Source of the DNA: Ruminococcus sp.
GTDB lineage: Bacteria > Bacillota > Clostridia > Oscillospirales > Ruminococcaceae
Direction of reading: 5' to 3'
DNA length: 64,000 nucleotides
Assembly: GCA_017437285.1 (NCBI GenBank)
Contig: JAFSBM010000134.1
Coordinates: forward strand, 1-64,000
Both the position numbers and the translations under genes were made by a program. Positions within the stretch are counted from its first letter, which is position 1. Each line of letters opens with the position of its first letter. The notes beneath the pieces are model-generated. The model was not told the DNA's origin, did not search any database, and worked only from the letters and a program-made list of their open reading frames with translations. Below are positions 52,640-61,476 of this stretch, piece after piece.

Positions 52640-52873
52640 ATGGCAGAATTAAAATTTGAAATTACAGAATCACTTGGAGTTCTTGCTGAGAATGCAAAGG
52701 GCTGGACAAAGGAGCTTAACCTCGTAAGCTGGAATGACCACGAGCCTAAGTACGATATCCGTGACTGGTCACCCGACCATTCAAGAATGGGCAAGGGCGT
52801 TACCCTTACAGCTGACGAGCTTGCATCTTTAAAGGATATTCTTGGCGAACTTGACCTTGATTCATTTGAGTAA
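52640..52873 (+). CDS. YdbC/PC4-family single-stranded DNA-binding protein
   Basis: 77 residues from the ATG at 52640, with GGAG 7 nt upstream; the longer ORF adds an unlikely basic leader. The PC4/YdbC fold is recognisable by K-F-E-I-T-E-S-L-G-V-L, K-G-W-T-K-E-L-N-L-V-S-W-N and K-Y-D-I-R-D-W-S-P-D-H, then a C-terminal helix. Homologs bind single-stranded DNA or RNA and may support transcription or repair. Confidence 0.88.
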   Translation: MAELKFEITESLGVLAENAKGWTKELNLVSWNDHEPKYDIRDWSPDHSRMGKGVTLTADELASLKDILGELDLDSFE

Positions 52874-52925
52874 TATAACACGGCTGCTCTTAATCGGGCA
52901 GCCATATTGATATGAGGTGAAAAAT

Positions 52926-53726
52926 ATGATTTTAGGAATTAATCAGACAAAATCAGCAGGGAAAAATGCTTTCGTAATTACAGAGGACGGATTTCCTGTC
53001 TATAAAGCGGAATCCCCATGGACTCCCATTCACAAGCTCTCATTATCTATAACCGACGAAGCTGGTCAGCCATTATATAACACAAGCTATTCATTCTACG
53101 AAAATTTTACCGAGGAGCTTATACCATTCAAGTATCTTTTCACAGGTTCACAGAAATTCGACCAATTCTCTGTTACAGATACCGACGGAAAAACAATCGG
53201 AAGTTTCTATATTGAAAAAAACGGTTTATGGGACTCTAAGGTATGTATAAAATACAACGATAAACTTCTTATCGGATACAGAGTAGGCACAGGTTTTGAC
53301 GAAAATGTGACTTTCTATAACGGAGATACTGTTGTGGGACAGCTTACAAAATCAAATGCAATGGTTGCTGATAACAAGGATAATTATATGCTCCATTTTC
53401 TTGATGAATACGTTGAATTAAAGCCGCTTCTTGCATTTTTTGCTATATACTACGATTTTGTTTACCATAACAACACAGGCGAGGCTGTGGTAGGCTACAA
53501 GGTAAGCTACAAAAAGAGCCTTCACAAAAATGTCGATAAATACGATATGGACTTTATCCGCAATAATTTCGGTGAAAATGCCGTTCAGGATATGAACAAC
53601 TTTTTCAAGGATAGCGTCAAGAAATCCTCATCCTTGAATTTAAAGCTTTTCTGGACTATTTTCGGCATCGGAGTTGGACTTGCCGCATTTATGGCTTTTG
53701 TTATTATTTTCGTTTTCAATCGCTAA
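52926..53726 (+). CDS. Tail-anchored protein, possibly LURP-one/tubby-like fold
   Basis: 266 residues from the ATG at 52926, with GAGGTGA correctly spaced; the GTG at 52917 is part of that site. About 220 residues of repeating beta strands with D-x-D-G-x-x-I/V turns (for example T-D-T-D-G-K-T-I-G and T-E-D-G-F-P-V-Y) precede one C-terminal helix (about 243-264). The strand pattern recalls LURP-one/phospholipid-scramblase-like beta barrels, but this is only resemblance. It follows the YdbC gene by 52 bp. Confidence 0.6.
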   Translation: MILGINQTKSAGKNAFVITEDGFPVYKAESPWTPIHKLSLSITDEAGQPLYNTSYSFYENFTEELIPFKYLFTGSQKFDQFSVTDTDGKTIGSFYIEKNGLWDSKVCIKYNDKLLIGYRVGTGFDENVTFYNGDTVVGQLTKSNAMVADNKDNYMLHFLDEYVELKPLLAFFAIYYDFVYHNNTGEAVVGYKVSYKKSLHKNVDKYDMDFIRNNFGENAVQDMNNFFKDSVKKSSSLNLKLFWTIFGIGVGLAAFMAFVIIFVFNR

Positions 53727-53757
53727 ACCGCTGAAACATTAAAAATCGCTGATACTT

Positions 53758-53797
53758 AAAAACGGTACCGCACCCAAGTGCGATACCGTTTTTTGTT
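53758..53797. terminator. Bidirectional terminator
   Basis: Stem AAAACGGTA-CGCAC with GTGCG-TACCGTTTT (53759-53773 with 53778-53794, one internal mismatch), flanked by A and T runs on both sides. It ends both the + strand gene and the oad operon. Confidence 0.88.
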
Positions 53798-53803
53798 TTG
53801 ATA

Positions 53804-55024
53804 TTAGCCAAATACTGTAAGGAGGAAGCCTGCTGCAATAGCAGAACCGATAACGCCTGCTACGTTTGGTCCCATAGCGTGCATAAGAAGGAAGTTTGAA
53901 GGATTAGCCTTCTGTCCCTCCATCTGTGATACACGGGCTGCCATAGGAACAGCGGATACACCTGCTGAACCAATGAGAGGGTTAACCTTTCCGCCTGTGA
54001 GGTAGTACATAAGCTTACCAACAAGAAGTCCGCCAACTGTAGAGAACGCAAATGCTGTAAGTCCAAGTACAATGATAAGGAGTGTCTTGAGGTTGAGGAA
54101 GCTGTCAGCAGCTGTTGTAGCACCAACAGAAATGCCGAGGAATACTGTGATAATATTCATAAGAGCATTCTGAACTGTATCAGAAAGTCTTTCTGTAACA
54201 CCACATTCTCTCCAGAGGTTACCAAGCATCAACGCACCTACAAGGGGAGCTGTTGAGGGGAGAAGAAGAATTACAAACATTGCTACGATAACAGGGAAAA
54301 TAATCTTCTCTGTCTTTGATACAACTCTGTTCTGCTCCATTTTAACCTGACGCTCTTTCTCTGTTGTGAGAAGCTTCATAATAGGCGGCTGAATCATAGG
54401 AATAAGTGCCATATATGAATAAGCTGCAATTGCGATAGGTCCGAGAAGTTCGGGAGCAAGCTTTGTTGTAAGGAAAATAGCAGTAGGTCCGTCAGCACCA
54501 CCGATGATACCGATAGATGCTGCCTGATTTCCAGTAAATACGCCTGAAGCTGCTGCACCAAAGAATGCGAGGAATACGCCCATCTGTGCAGCTGCACCAA
54601 GAAGAAGGCTCTTGGGGTTTGAGATAAGCGGACCGAAGTCTGTCATTGCACCAACGCCCATAAAGATAAGTGATGGGTAAATACCAGCCTTAACACCTAT
54701 GTAAAGAATGTCAAGAAGTCCGCCGTGAGTGAGAATTGTTCCGTAACTGTGATAATCGGCATGGTCGGGGTTAAGGAAGTTTGTCCACAGTTCGGGATGA
54801 TAAAGTGCGTCTGTTGAATCAGGTCCGAAGTAGGACAGGTTTACAAGCAGACAGCCAAATGCGATACCTACGAGAAGAAGCGGTTCGAACTGCTTCTTGA
54901 TACCGAGGTAGAGAAGAACGCATGATATTATAATCATTATAAGGTTCTTCCAGCCGCCGTCGGCAAAGAAACTGCTGAAACCAGAATCAAGCCACAGGTC
55001 TTTAAGGGTCTGAAGAATATCCAT
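53804..55024 (-). CDS. oadB: Sodium-translocating decarboxylase beta subunit
   Basis: 406 residues, about ten membrane helices. The sodium-channel signature G-G-A-D-G-P-T-A-I-F-L-T lies near residue 172, with N-P-K-S at 137 and a C-terminal G-P-N-V-A-G-V-I-G-S. Decarboxylates carboxybiotin and pumps sodium out. Last gene of a four-gene operon with carrier and carboxyltransferase subunits. Confidence 0.93.
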   Translation of the reverse strand: MDILQTLKDLWLDSGFSSFFADGGWKNLIMIIISCVLLYLGIKKQFEPLLLVGIAFGCLLVNLSYFGPDSTDALYHPELWTNFLNPDHADYHSYGTILTHGGLLDILYIGVKAGIYPSLIFMGVGAMTDFGPLISNPKSLLLGAAAQMGVFLAFFGAAASGVFTGNQAASIGIIGGADGPTAIFLTTKLAPELLGPIAIAAYSYMALIPMIQPPIMKLLTTEKERQVKMEQNRVVSKTEKIIFPVIVAMFVILLLPSTAPLVGALMLGNLWRECGVTERLSDTVQNALMNIITVFLGISVGATTAADSFLNLKTLLIIVLGLTAFAFSTVGGLLVGKLMYYLTGGKVNPLIGSAGVSAVPMAARVSQMEGQKANPSNFLLMHAMGPNVAGVIGSAIAAGFLLTVFG

Positions 55025-55036
55025 TTTCCGCCCTCC

Positions 55037-55432
55037 TTACGCAATGATAACCAGCGGAGAGCCTGTATCAACTACTGCACCCTTGCTTGTAACAATCTGT
55101 GCAACAGTGCCGTCCTTAGGAGCAACGATTTCGTTCTCCATTTTCATAGCTTCGAGAATAACAAGTACCTGTCCTGACTTTACAACGTCGCCCTGATTTA
55201 CATCAATACGGAGAATGTTTCCGGGCATAGGAGCAGCAACAGTTTCGCCTGCTGCAAGATTTACAGGAGCAGCGGGAGCAGCTGCAACAGGTGCAGCGGC
55301 AGGTGCAGCAGCAGGAGCAGCAGCTGCGGCAGGTGCAGGTGCAAGTGCCTCATATTCGTCAAGAAGAATTGCCTTGCCCTTTTCTACTTCAACCTCATAG
55401 GTCTTTCCATTTAAAGTTACTTTATACTTCAT
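55037..55432 (-). CDS. Biotin carboxyl carrier protein of the sodium pump
   Basis: 131 residues. An N-terminal strand pair, an Ala/Pro-rich flexible linker (about 32-58), and a biotinyl domain with the modified lysine in E-A-M-K-M-E-N-E. It shuttles CO2 between the carboxyltransferase and the beta subunit. Equivalent to GcdC/MmdC-type carriers. Confidence 0.93.
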   Translation of the reverse strand: MKYKVTLNGKTYEVEVEKGKAILLDEYEALAPAPAAAAAPAAAPAAAPVAAAPAAPVNLAAGETVAAPMPGNILRIDVNQGDVVKSGQVLVILEAMKMENEIVAPKDGTVAQIVTSKGAVVDTGSPLVIIA

Positions 55433-55434
55433 AA

Positions 55435-55818
55435 TTATTTTATCTCCTTAATTGATATAAATCTCAACTCGTTGAGTGGTGTTTCAAGCTTATCTGCTGT
55501 GATTGCCATAATTAAAGCAGCATCTCTGTCAGCAATTCCGTTGAGCTTGACTTTTCCTGCTGAACCCGGTGCAGCAGGTATATCCTTTGCAGCTGTTGGA
55601 GCAGCGGCAGGTGTTGTCTTTGTTTCAGCAGCCTTGGCAGCAGCAAGCTTTGCGTCACGCTTTTTGAATATTGAGCCTGAAATGTAAAGTATAACCATAA
55701 GCATTACAATGCCGAGGAATACTACACCATAGCCTACGAGAGCAACGATAGCTGCATCGCCTACACTCATTTTTGTACCGCTGTCGGCAGCCTGAGTGGC
55801 AAGAAGTGTCGGATTCAT
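55435..55818 (-). CDS. OadG-type gamma subunit
   Basis: 127 residues. One N-terminal membrane helix (about 25-47), an Ala/Pro linker, and a C-terminal strand region ending E-L-R-F-I-S-I-K-E-I. OadG/MmdD subunits anchor and assemble the pump. The start gives M-N-P-T; it follows oadA by 33 bp. Confidence 0.8.
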   Translation of the reverse strand: MNPTLLATQAADSGTKMSVGDAAIVALVGYGVVFLGIVMLMVILYISGSIFKKRDAKLAAAKAAETKTTPAAAPTAAKDIPAAPGSAGKVKLNGIADRDAALIMAITADKLETPLNELRFISIKEIK

Positions 55819-55851
55819 TATACATTTCTCCTTTCAGTAAATTCGGAAGTA

Positions 55852-57249
55852 TTACATTTCCTCGATTGTATATACTGATATCTTTTCAGCCTCAGCCTTC
55901 TTATTTTCAAGGAATTTGAGTGTCTGGTCGGGATAGCAGATATAGCTCATTACATCTTCTTCGCAACGGCAGAGGTCGCCAAGAGCCTCTCTTGCAGCTG
56001 CGAAGTCCTCACCTGTACGCTTAACGTCCTCAATACGGCAGTCAACGGGCTGGTCATCGCCGAGAACCTTCTTTGAAAGCTCAGGGTCAATAGGAGCAGG
56101 AGCAATACCGTACTCGCCCTTGATGTAGTTCTTAACTTCCTTAGAAATATTCTTGTAACGCTCGCCAATGAGGACGTTTGTTACAGCCTGATTTCCTACC
56201 ATCTGTGAAAGAGGAGTTACAAGGGGCGGATAACCTAAATCAGCACGTACCTTTGGAATTTCAGCAAGTGCAGCCTCGAACTTGTCCATAGCCTTCATAT
56301 CTGTAAGGTTAGCAATCATATTTGAAAGCATACCGCCGGGAACCTTATAAACAAGTGCCTGAGCGTCTGTAGCAAGGCTCTTGGGGTTAAGCTGACCATT
56401 GTCAACATACTTCTGCTTGATAGGCTTGAAGTAAGCGTCAACCTTATTGATGATATCCTCGTTAAGACCTGTGTCAATGCCGTACTGCTGGAGAGCGTAG
56501 AACATTGTTTCTGTTGAAGGCTGTGAAGTACCGCCTGAGAATGAAGAACAAGCAGTATCAATTACGTCAATTCCTGACTCGATAGCCTTCATAATTGTCA
56601 TATAAGCCATACCTGTTGTACAGTGTGTGTGGAGTACAAGAGTCATATCGCCGATAGCGTCCTTGATGCCCTTGATGAGATGCTCTGCCTCGTAAGGTGA
56701 CATTGTACCTGCCATATCCTTAAGACAGATTGTATCAAAGCCCATTGTCTTGAGTTCCTTACACATTTCAATGTACTTTTCAACTGTATGAACAGGACTC
56801 TGTGTGTATGAAATACAGCCTGATGCAACTGTTCTTTCCTTTGCATACTTCTTTGTTGCATTGAGAGCTGTTTCGATGTTTCTGAAATCGTTGAGAGCGT
56901 CAAAAATACGGATTACATCAATACCATTCTTGATTGAAAGCTCGATGAACTTTTCAACAACGTCATCGTGGTAGTGCTTGTAACCTAAGAGGTTCTGACC
57001 TCTGAGAAGCATCTGAAGTCTTGTGTTGGGGAGATTTTTTCTGAGGTTTCTCAGTCTTTCCCATGGATCTTCGTTGAGGTAACGAAGGCAAGAGTCAAAT
57101 GTAGCTCCGCCCCAGCACTCTACTGAATAGTAGCCTGCCTTGTCCATATCGGCAAGGATACCCTCATAGTCGCCGTAGGGCAGACGTGTTGCCATAAGCG
57201 ACTGGTTGGCATCACGCAGAATTGTTTCGGTAAGCTGTACTTTTTTCAT
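55852..57249 (-). CDS. oadA: Carboxyltransferase (oxaloacetate decarboxylase alpha type)
   Basis: 465 residues: a TIM-barrel carboxyltransferase and post-barrel domain, with no attached biotinyl domain (that is a separate gene here). Motifs: E-T-I-L-R-D-A-N-Q-S-L near residue 8, C-L-K-D-M-A-G, and metal histidines in L-H-T-H-C-T. It decarboxylates oxaloacetate or a related carboxylate and passes CO2 to biotin. Pyruvate carboxylase subunit B is the other close relative, but the neighbours favour a sodium pump. Confidence 0.92.
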   Translation of the reverse strand: MKKVQLTETILRDANQSLMATRLPYGDYEGILADMDKAGYYSVECWGGATFDSCLRYLNEDPWERLRNLRKNLPNTRLQMLLRGQNLLGYKHYHDDVVEKFIELSIKNGIDVIRIFDALNDFRNIETALNATKKYAKERTVASGCISYTQSPVHTVEKYIEMCKELKTMGFDTICLKDMAGTMSPYEAEHLIKGIKDAIGDMTLVLHTHCTTGMAYMTIMKAIESGIDVIDTACSSFSGGTSQPSTETMFYALQQYGIDTGLNEDIINKVDAYFKPIKQKYVDNGQLNPKSLATDAQALVYKVPGGMLSNMIANLTDMKAMDKFEAALAEIPKVRADLGYPPLVTPLSQMVGNQAVTNVLIGERYKNISKEVKNYIKGEYGIAPAPIDPELSKKVLGDDQPVDCRIEDVKRTGEDFAAAREALGDLCRCEEDVMSYICYPDQTLKFLENKKAEAEKISVYTIEEM

Positions 57250-57281
57250 GTAACATCCTCCTGAAAAATAATAATATATTA

Positions 57282-57325
57282 ATGAGAGTACACTATAAAT
57301 CGCCTTGATTTTTCCTTACTCTCAT
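57282..57325 (-). other. Leader hairpin of the oad operon
   Basis: A 9 bp perfect stem ATGAGAGTA/TACTCTCAT (57282-57290 with 57317-57325) with a 26 nt loop, between the promoter and the oadA ribosome-binding site. Possibly regulatory; no known riboswitch is recognised. Confidence 0.45.
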
Positions 57326-57357
57326 ACTGTGTAATTGAAAAAAATCCAATCAAATCA

Positions 57358-57386
57358 ATTATATCATATCTCAAAAAATATTTCCA
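57358..57386 (-). promoter_or_regulatory. Promoter of the oad operon
   Basis: On the minus strand, TGGAAA (57381-57386) and TATAAT (57358-57363), 17 bp apart. Confidence 0.65.
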
Positions 57387-57414
57387 GTCTTTTTATATAT
57401 TTTTTTATTTTAAC

Positions 57415-57427
57415 TTTAGAGATGCCC
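57415..57427. repeat. Solo end of MITE family A
   Basis: 13 bp TTTAGAGATGCCC, equal to the terminal repeat of family A, without a partner end nearby. It lies between the oad promoter and the nuclease-fusion gene's terminator. Confidence 0.5.
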
Positions 57428-57430
57428 TTT

Positions 57431-57486
57431 ATAAAAATAAACCGTTAGCCCTTAGCAGTAAATTTAACGCTAAAGGCTAACGGTTT
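57431..57486 (-). terminator. Terminator of the GTPase-NYN gene, displaced by a MITE
   Basis: An 18 bp stem with a mismatch (57439-57456 with 57469-57486) and a 12 nt AT-rich loop, followed on the minus strand by TTATTTTTAT. The gene it serves ends at 57652; MITE family C lies between. Confidence 0.75.
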
Positions 57487-57489
57487 TTA

Positions 57490-57648
57490 TTGCTCCACCA
57501 ACTAAACCTTGCCAAAAAGACGAAGGCAGAAAGGGAATTTATCAAGGAAGAAAAACGCAGGAATGCTGCCGCATTTCAAGTTTTTCTGACGCAGAGAAAT
57601 TTTATTTATGTCGAGTATTTGACGGTAAGGTTTAGTTTGGTGGAGCAA
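57490..57648 (+). mobile_element. MITE family C, copy 2 (159 bp)
   Basis: Terminal inverted repeats TTGCTCCACCAACTAAACC and its complement at the far end. About 95 % like copy 1 at 5748-5905, in opposite orientation. The left flank is TA; the right is AA, so the target duplication is not exact here. It sits 3 bp from the stop codon of the next gene. Confidence 0.88.
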
Positions 57649-57651
57649 AAA

Positions 57652-60207
57652 CTAACGGTTTATCATATCACGTATTTCAGAATTTGCGTCCTCTATTCGT
57701 TTTTTCAGTTCTCGTGCAGTCATACGCATTGCACCGCTGCCAAGAATTATAAGCTGCTCAACTCCGTCTGAGGTGGCAACACGAACACGATGTTTTCCCG
57801 ATAATTCATGTGTTACACGCTCAATATAACTGTCGGCAGTTTCCGATTCCTTTGTATATACAACATTTACATTAAAATGTCGCTCAACTTCACGGTGCTT
57901 GCCCTTGACCTTGTATGCGTCAAAAACGATAATTATTTCATATCCGCACCAGCCCTGATAATTGCTGAGAATTTTTATAAGTTCCGCCCTTGCAGCATCA
58001 AGATTAGTTTCGGATATTTTTTTCAGTTCGTCCCACGCAAAAATTATGTTGTAACCGTCCACAAGAAGATAATCGGGACCCTCATAATTGGGCAGTTTGA
58101 CAGGCTTTGAGTAGTCTTTTTTCACCTTTGCGGATTTGAAAACATTCCTCGGTTCTTTGTCAATCTTGCCATAAGTCATCTCAAAGATTTCCATAAGTTC
58201 TTCCTCGGATGCCGCCTTTGAAGTGCTGTGCCTGCGGACTTTTACGGGATTTTCAGTTTCTTCCGCTGCCCTTTGAATCATCGAGGGCAAGTGCATATAT
58301 TCCGCCGCCTCATCCCACTTGATATTCATTCCTGCACCGTGACTGCAAAATACAGAATCAGCCGTATTTTCAACGTCAGAATCGCAGTTGTAGCCGATTT
58401 TCTCAATTATTTCCTCGGCATTATGACACTCTCTGTAACCGCCGTTTATGCAGGTCAATCTGCCTTTTCCACGGGTATATCCCACAACTTCCGAAATATA
58501 GTCATTCATCTCAGCAACAGGGGCAGAACCACGTATTACAGCCATTTCCCCTGCTGTTTCGGGAGAACTGAAATCCGCTGACATTCGCTGTAAATCAGCC
58601 AACGCCCTGCCTGTATTCTCCATAGGAATTTCCAGTTCATAATCGTAAAATGGTTCAAGGAGAATATTCTCAACATTACGCAAGCCGTGACGAACGGCAC
58701 GATATGTCGCCTGTCGGAAATCCCCTCCCTCGGTATGTTTCAGATGTGCTTTTCCTGCACAAATTGTGATTTTCATATCGGTAATGGGCGAACCTGTGAG
58801 AGTTCCGATATGCTCCTTTTCTTCAAGGTGAGTGAGAATTAATCTCTGCCAGTTAAGGGCTAAATCGTCCTCGCTTACAGCTGTATCAAATACAAGTCCG
58901 CTGCCACGGGGCAAGGGTTCAAGTATGAGATGAACTTCCGCATAATGACGCAAAGGCTCATAATGTCCCATTCCCTCCACGGTTTCCGCAATTGTTTCCT
59001 TATAGGCAACTGCTCCGCTGCCGAATGTCACCTCATAGCCGAATCTGTCAAATATCAGACGGCTTAAAACCTCCAGTTGAACTGCTCCCATAAGCTGAAT
59101 GTGAATCTGCCGCAGCTGCTCATTCCACACAATATGAAGCTGGGGGTCCTCATCTTCAAGGCGACGCATTTCCTTTAAAGCGTCAAATACATTTTTATTT
59201 TCAGGGAGAATTATCTGATATGTCATAACAGGCTCTAAAAATGCCCTCTCGGAATTTGGAATACAGCCTATTCCCTGCCCTGAATAGGTATTTTCAAGAC
59301 CTGTAACGGTGCAGACTTCTCCTGCATATGCCGTGTCTGCGGTGCGGAATTTCTCAGCTGAATAAAATCGGAGAGAACTGATTTTCTCGTTGATTTTCTC
59401 GCCCTCATTGCTGAGATATTCAAGCTCTGAACGGACTTTCAGACTTCCGCCCATAATTTTCATATGAGTAAGGCGGCTGCCCTTGCTGTCGTAGGAAATC
59501 TTGTATACTTTTGCTCCGAATTCATCGGAATACTCCCCTGCTACAGTGTATTTGTCAAGGGCATCGAGGAATTCAGCAATGCCCTGTTCCTTTAATGCAG
59601 AGCCAAAAAAGCAGGGAAAAATTCGCCTTTGTGAAATTGCTCTTGAAATGCTTTCATCGGAAAGGGTATCGCTTTCGAGAAATTCTTCCATTAATTCCTC
59701 GTCCCCTGCCGCCGCATTTTCCGCAAGTTCCTCAGCATCGGAAAAATCCGCTATATCATTGGATAAACGGCTTCTTATGCTGTTGAGGACGTGAAGTTTA
59801 TCCGCACCTGTCAAGTCCATTTTGTTTACGAAAATAAAAACAGGCACTTCATATCTCTGCAAAAGCTTCCACAGAGTTGCAGTATGGCTTTGAACTCCGT
59901 CAGTTCCGCTGATAACGAGAATTGCATAGTCAAGCACCTGCATTGTACGCTCAGTTTCAGCGGAAAAATCCACGTGTCCCGGAGTATCAAGCAGAGTAAA
60001 ATGAGTGTTGCCGTGGGTAAGTTCTGCCTGACTTGCGAAAATTGTAATACCACGGTCACGCTCTATTGAATTTGTATCAAGAAATGAATTGCCCTTATCG
60101 ACTCTGCCGATATGCTGAATTACCCCTGTTTCGTGGAGCAAAGCCTCCGCAAGAGTTGTTTTTCCTGAGTCAACGTGGGCGGTTATGCCAAGGATTATAT
60201 TTTTCAT
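57652..60207 (-). CDS. TetM-like ribosomal-protection GTPase fused to an NYN (YacP/Rae1-like) nuclease domain
   Basis: 851 residues from the ATG at 60207, with GAGG at 60214-60217; a GTG at 60219 is less likely. The first 650 residues are an EF-G/TetM-type translational GTPase: G1 A-H-V-D-S-G-K-T-T (10-18), switch II D-T-P-G-H, G4 N-K-M-D, then domains II-V with the TetM-like order. The C-terminal part (about 705-851) is an NYN/PIN-like domain: Y-L-L-V-D-G-Y-N-I-I-F-A-W, E-I-I-I-V-F-D-A-Y, Y-T-K-E-S-E-T-A-D-S-Y-I-E and V-A-T-S-D-G-V-E-Q, as in YacP/Rae1, a ribosome-associated endoribonuclease. The acidic residues needed for metal are present. Probably a ribosome-bound quality-control or mRNA-cleavage factor; the function is inferred. 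Confidence 0.9.
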   Translation of the reverse strand: MKNIILGITAHVDSGKTTLAEALLHETGVIQHIGRVDKGNSFLDTNSIERDRGITIFASQAELTHGNTHFTLLDTPGHVDFSAETERTMQVLDYAILVISGTDGVQSHTATLWKLLQRYEVPVFIFVNKMDLTGADKLHVLNSIRSRLSNDIADFSDAEELAENAAAGDEELMEEFLESDTLSDESISRAISQRRIFPCFFGSALKEQGIAEFLDALDKYTVAGEYSDEFGAKVYKISYDSKGSRLTHMKIMGGSLKVRSELEYLSNEGEKINEKISSLRFYSAEKFRTADTAYAGEVCTVTGLENTYSGQGIGCIPNSERAFLEPVMTYQIILPENKNVFDALKEMRRLEDEDPQLHIVWNEQLRQIHIQLMGAVQLEVLSRLIFDRFGYEVTFGSGAVAYKETIAETVEGMGHYEPLRHYAEVHLILEPLPRGSGLVFDTAVSEDDLALNWQRLILTHLEEKEHIGTLTGSPITDMKITICAGKAHLKHTEGGDFRQATYRAVRHGLRNVENILLEPFYDYELEIPMENTGRALADLQRMSADFSSPETAGEMAVIRGSAPVAEMNDYISEVVGYTRGKGRLTCINGGYRECHNAEEIIEKIGYNCDSDVENTADSVFCSHGAGMNIKWDEAAEYMHLPSMIQRAAEETENPVKVRRHSTSKAASEEELMEIFEMTYGKIDKEPRNVFKSAKVKKDYSKPVKLPNYEGPDYLLVDGYNIIFAWDELKKISETNLDAARAELIKILSNYQGWCGYEIIIVFDAYKVKGKHREVERHFNVNVVYTKESETADSYIERVTHELSGKHRVRVATSDGVEQLIILGSGAMRMTARELKKRIEDANSEIRDMINR

Positions 60208-60272
60208 CGGATACCTCACATATTAAAGAACTTTTCCTAGAAGTTCTGAATATACTGGATTAGGTGATAAAT

Positions 60273-60938
60273 ATGAGCAGAAAAAGCCGAAAAAGAAGAA
60301 AAAATCAGCCGATATGCCGCATATCAGCCATTTTTATTTCAATTGCAATAGTATCAATTGCAGCTTTTTTATTTGTAAAGCTTGATAATGCTGTCAGACC
60401 GTCGGCACAAATGCAGGCGGAAACTCTCTCAAAGCATACCGCATACGAGATTATAACCGATACTATTTCCCAGTATGCCGTGGAAAACGACTGCTCCTAC
60501 AGCAAATTTTCAACGGTGGTATATGACGAATACGGCAATGTTTCATCCGTTGAGGCACTTGTGGGAAACATAAATCTCATTCAGTCTGAATTGGCAGGGC
60601 AGATTAATGAAAATCTCTGCAATTCCGAAAATACAACAGCTGAAATTCCATTGGGAAACATCAGCGGTTTATATCTTTTGGCAGGAAAAGGCCCTGATAT
60701 AAAGGTGGAAATTTGCCCTGTGGGAACGGCAGATGTAAAGCTGAAAAGTACCTTTGATTCCGCAGGCATAAATCAGTCACGACATAGAATTTCTGCGGAA
60801 ATACAGGCAGAAATGACAGCCTCATTCCCCTTGTACAGCTTTAATACAAAGGTTAATTTTGAATATCTCATTGCGGAAACAATCATCGTTGGCGATGTTC
60901 CCGAATATTCCGCAAGAGCATGGGCTGAAATTACCTGA
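60273..60938 (+). CDS. yunB: Sporulation protein YunB
   Basis: 221 residues from the ATG at 60273; AGGTGA includes the GTG at 60264 that the longer frame would use. A very basic N terminus and one helix (about 18-36) precede the YunB domain, with Q-A-E-T-L, V-S-S-V-E-A-L-V-G-N-I-N-L-I-Q-S-E, I-P-L-G-N-I-S-G and I-G/A-G-K-G-P. YunB is made in the mother cell and needed for spore formation in Bacillus. Suggests a spore-forming ancestry. Confidence 0.88.
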   Translation: MSRKSRKRRKNQPICRISAIFISIAIVSIAAFLFVKLDNAVRPSAQMQAETLSKHTAYEIITDTISQYAVENDCSYSKFSTVVYDEYGNVSSVEALVGNINLIQSELAGQINENLCNSENTTAEIPLGNISGLYLLAGKGPDIKVEICPVGTADVKLKSTFDSAGINQSRHRISAEIQAEMTASFPLYSFNTKVNFEYLIAETIIVGDVPEYSARAWAEIT

Positions 60939-60939
60939 A

Positions 60940-61476
60940 TTATCTTCTGCGGAATTTCGGCATAAGACGCTTTATGTACAATACATATAATGCTCCGAGG
61001 TTGAAATCGTACAGCACATAAATAATATTTGCAAGAACGAGAAGAATTAATCCGCCGTATTTTCCTAAATCATTCATATCCGTAAGCATCTGATCCAAGC
61101 CGAATACAAAGACAGTTACCATAAAGAATGAAATCAGACATATATTATAAATCGCCAGCTTTATGACATACCGCAACGGCTTGAATTTGAAATTTTCGAG
61201 ATACATCCGCACCATCGGATAGTGGCCGAACAGCATTACAAATACAAGTGCCGCTTCCTTATCCGCAGTTATGAGCATTGACAGAATACTGACAGAAGTG
61301 TAGGTTAGCCATGCCCACCCCATACTTACTTCCTCTGCAATTATCATTAGAAATATGCCTGCAACCATTGGAAGTATAAGGTAAAAAAAGGGCATTATTC
61401 CCGAAAGAAACATACATAGCAGACACAGTGCAGATACGATTCCTCCAAGGGCAACCTTGTAGCTTATGTCCTTCAT
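60940..61476 (-). CDS. Polytopic membrane protein, S-component-like or unknown
   Basis: 178 residues with about five to six helices. The N terminus K-V-A-L-G-G-I-V-S-A-L-C-L resembles ECF S-component-like or DUF2232-like proteins, but no ligand motif is visible. It overlaps the SDR gene upstream by 4 nt and is convergent with yunB (1 bp gap). Confidence 0.65.
   Translation of the reverse strand: MKDISYKVALGGIVSALCLLCMFLSGIMPFFYLILPMVAGIFLMIIAEEVSMGWAWLTYTSVSILSMLITADKEAALVFVMLFGHYPMVRMYLENFKFKPLRYVIKLAIYNICLISFFMVTVFVFGLDQMLTDMNDLGKYGGLILLVLANIIYVLYDFNLGALYVLYIKRLMPKFRRR

Noticed and set aside
55215..55400. Alanine-rich + strand ORF
   Set aside because: Antisense shadow of the Ala/Pro linker in the biotin carrier gene.
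57652..60207. Simple tetracycline-resistance gene (tetM-type)
   Set aside because: The C-terminal NYN nuclease domain and lack of mobile context argue for a housekeeping ribosome factor rather than a resistance gene.
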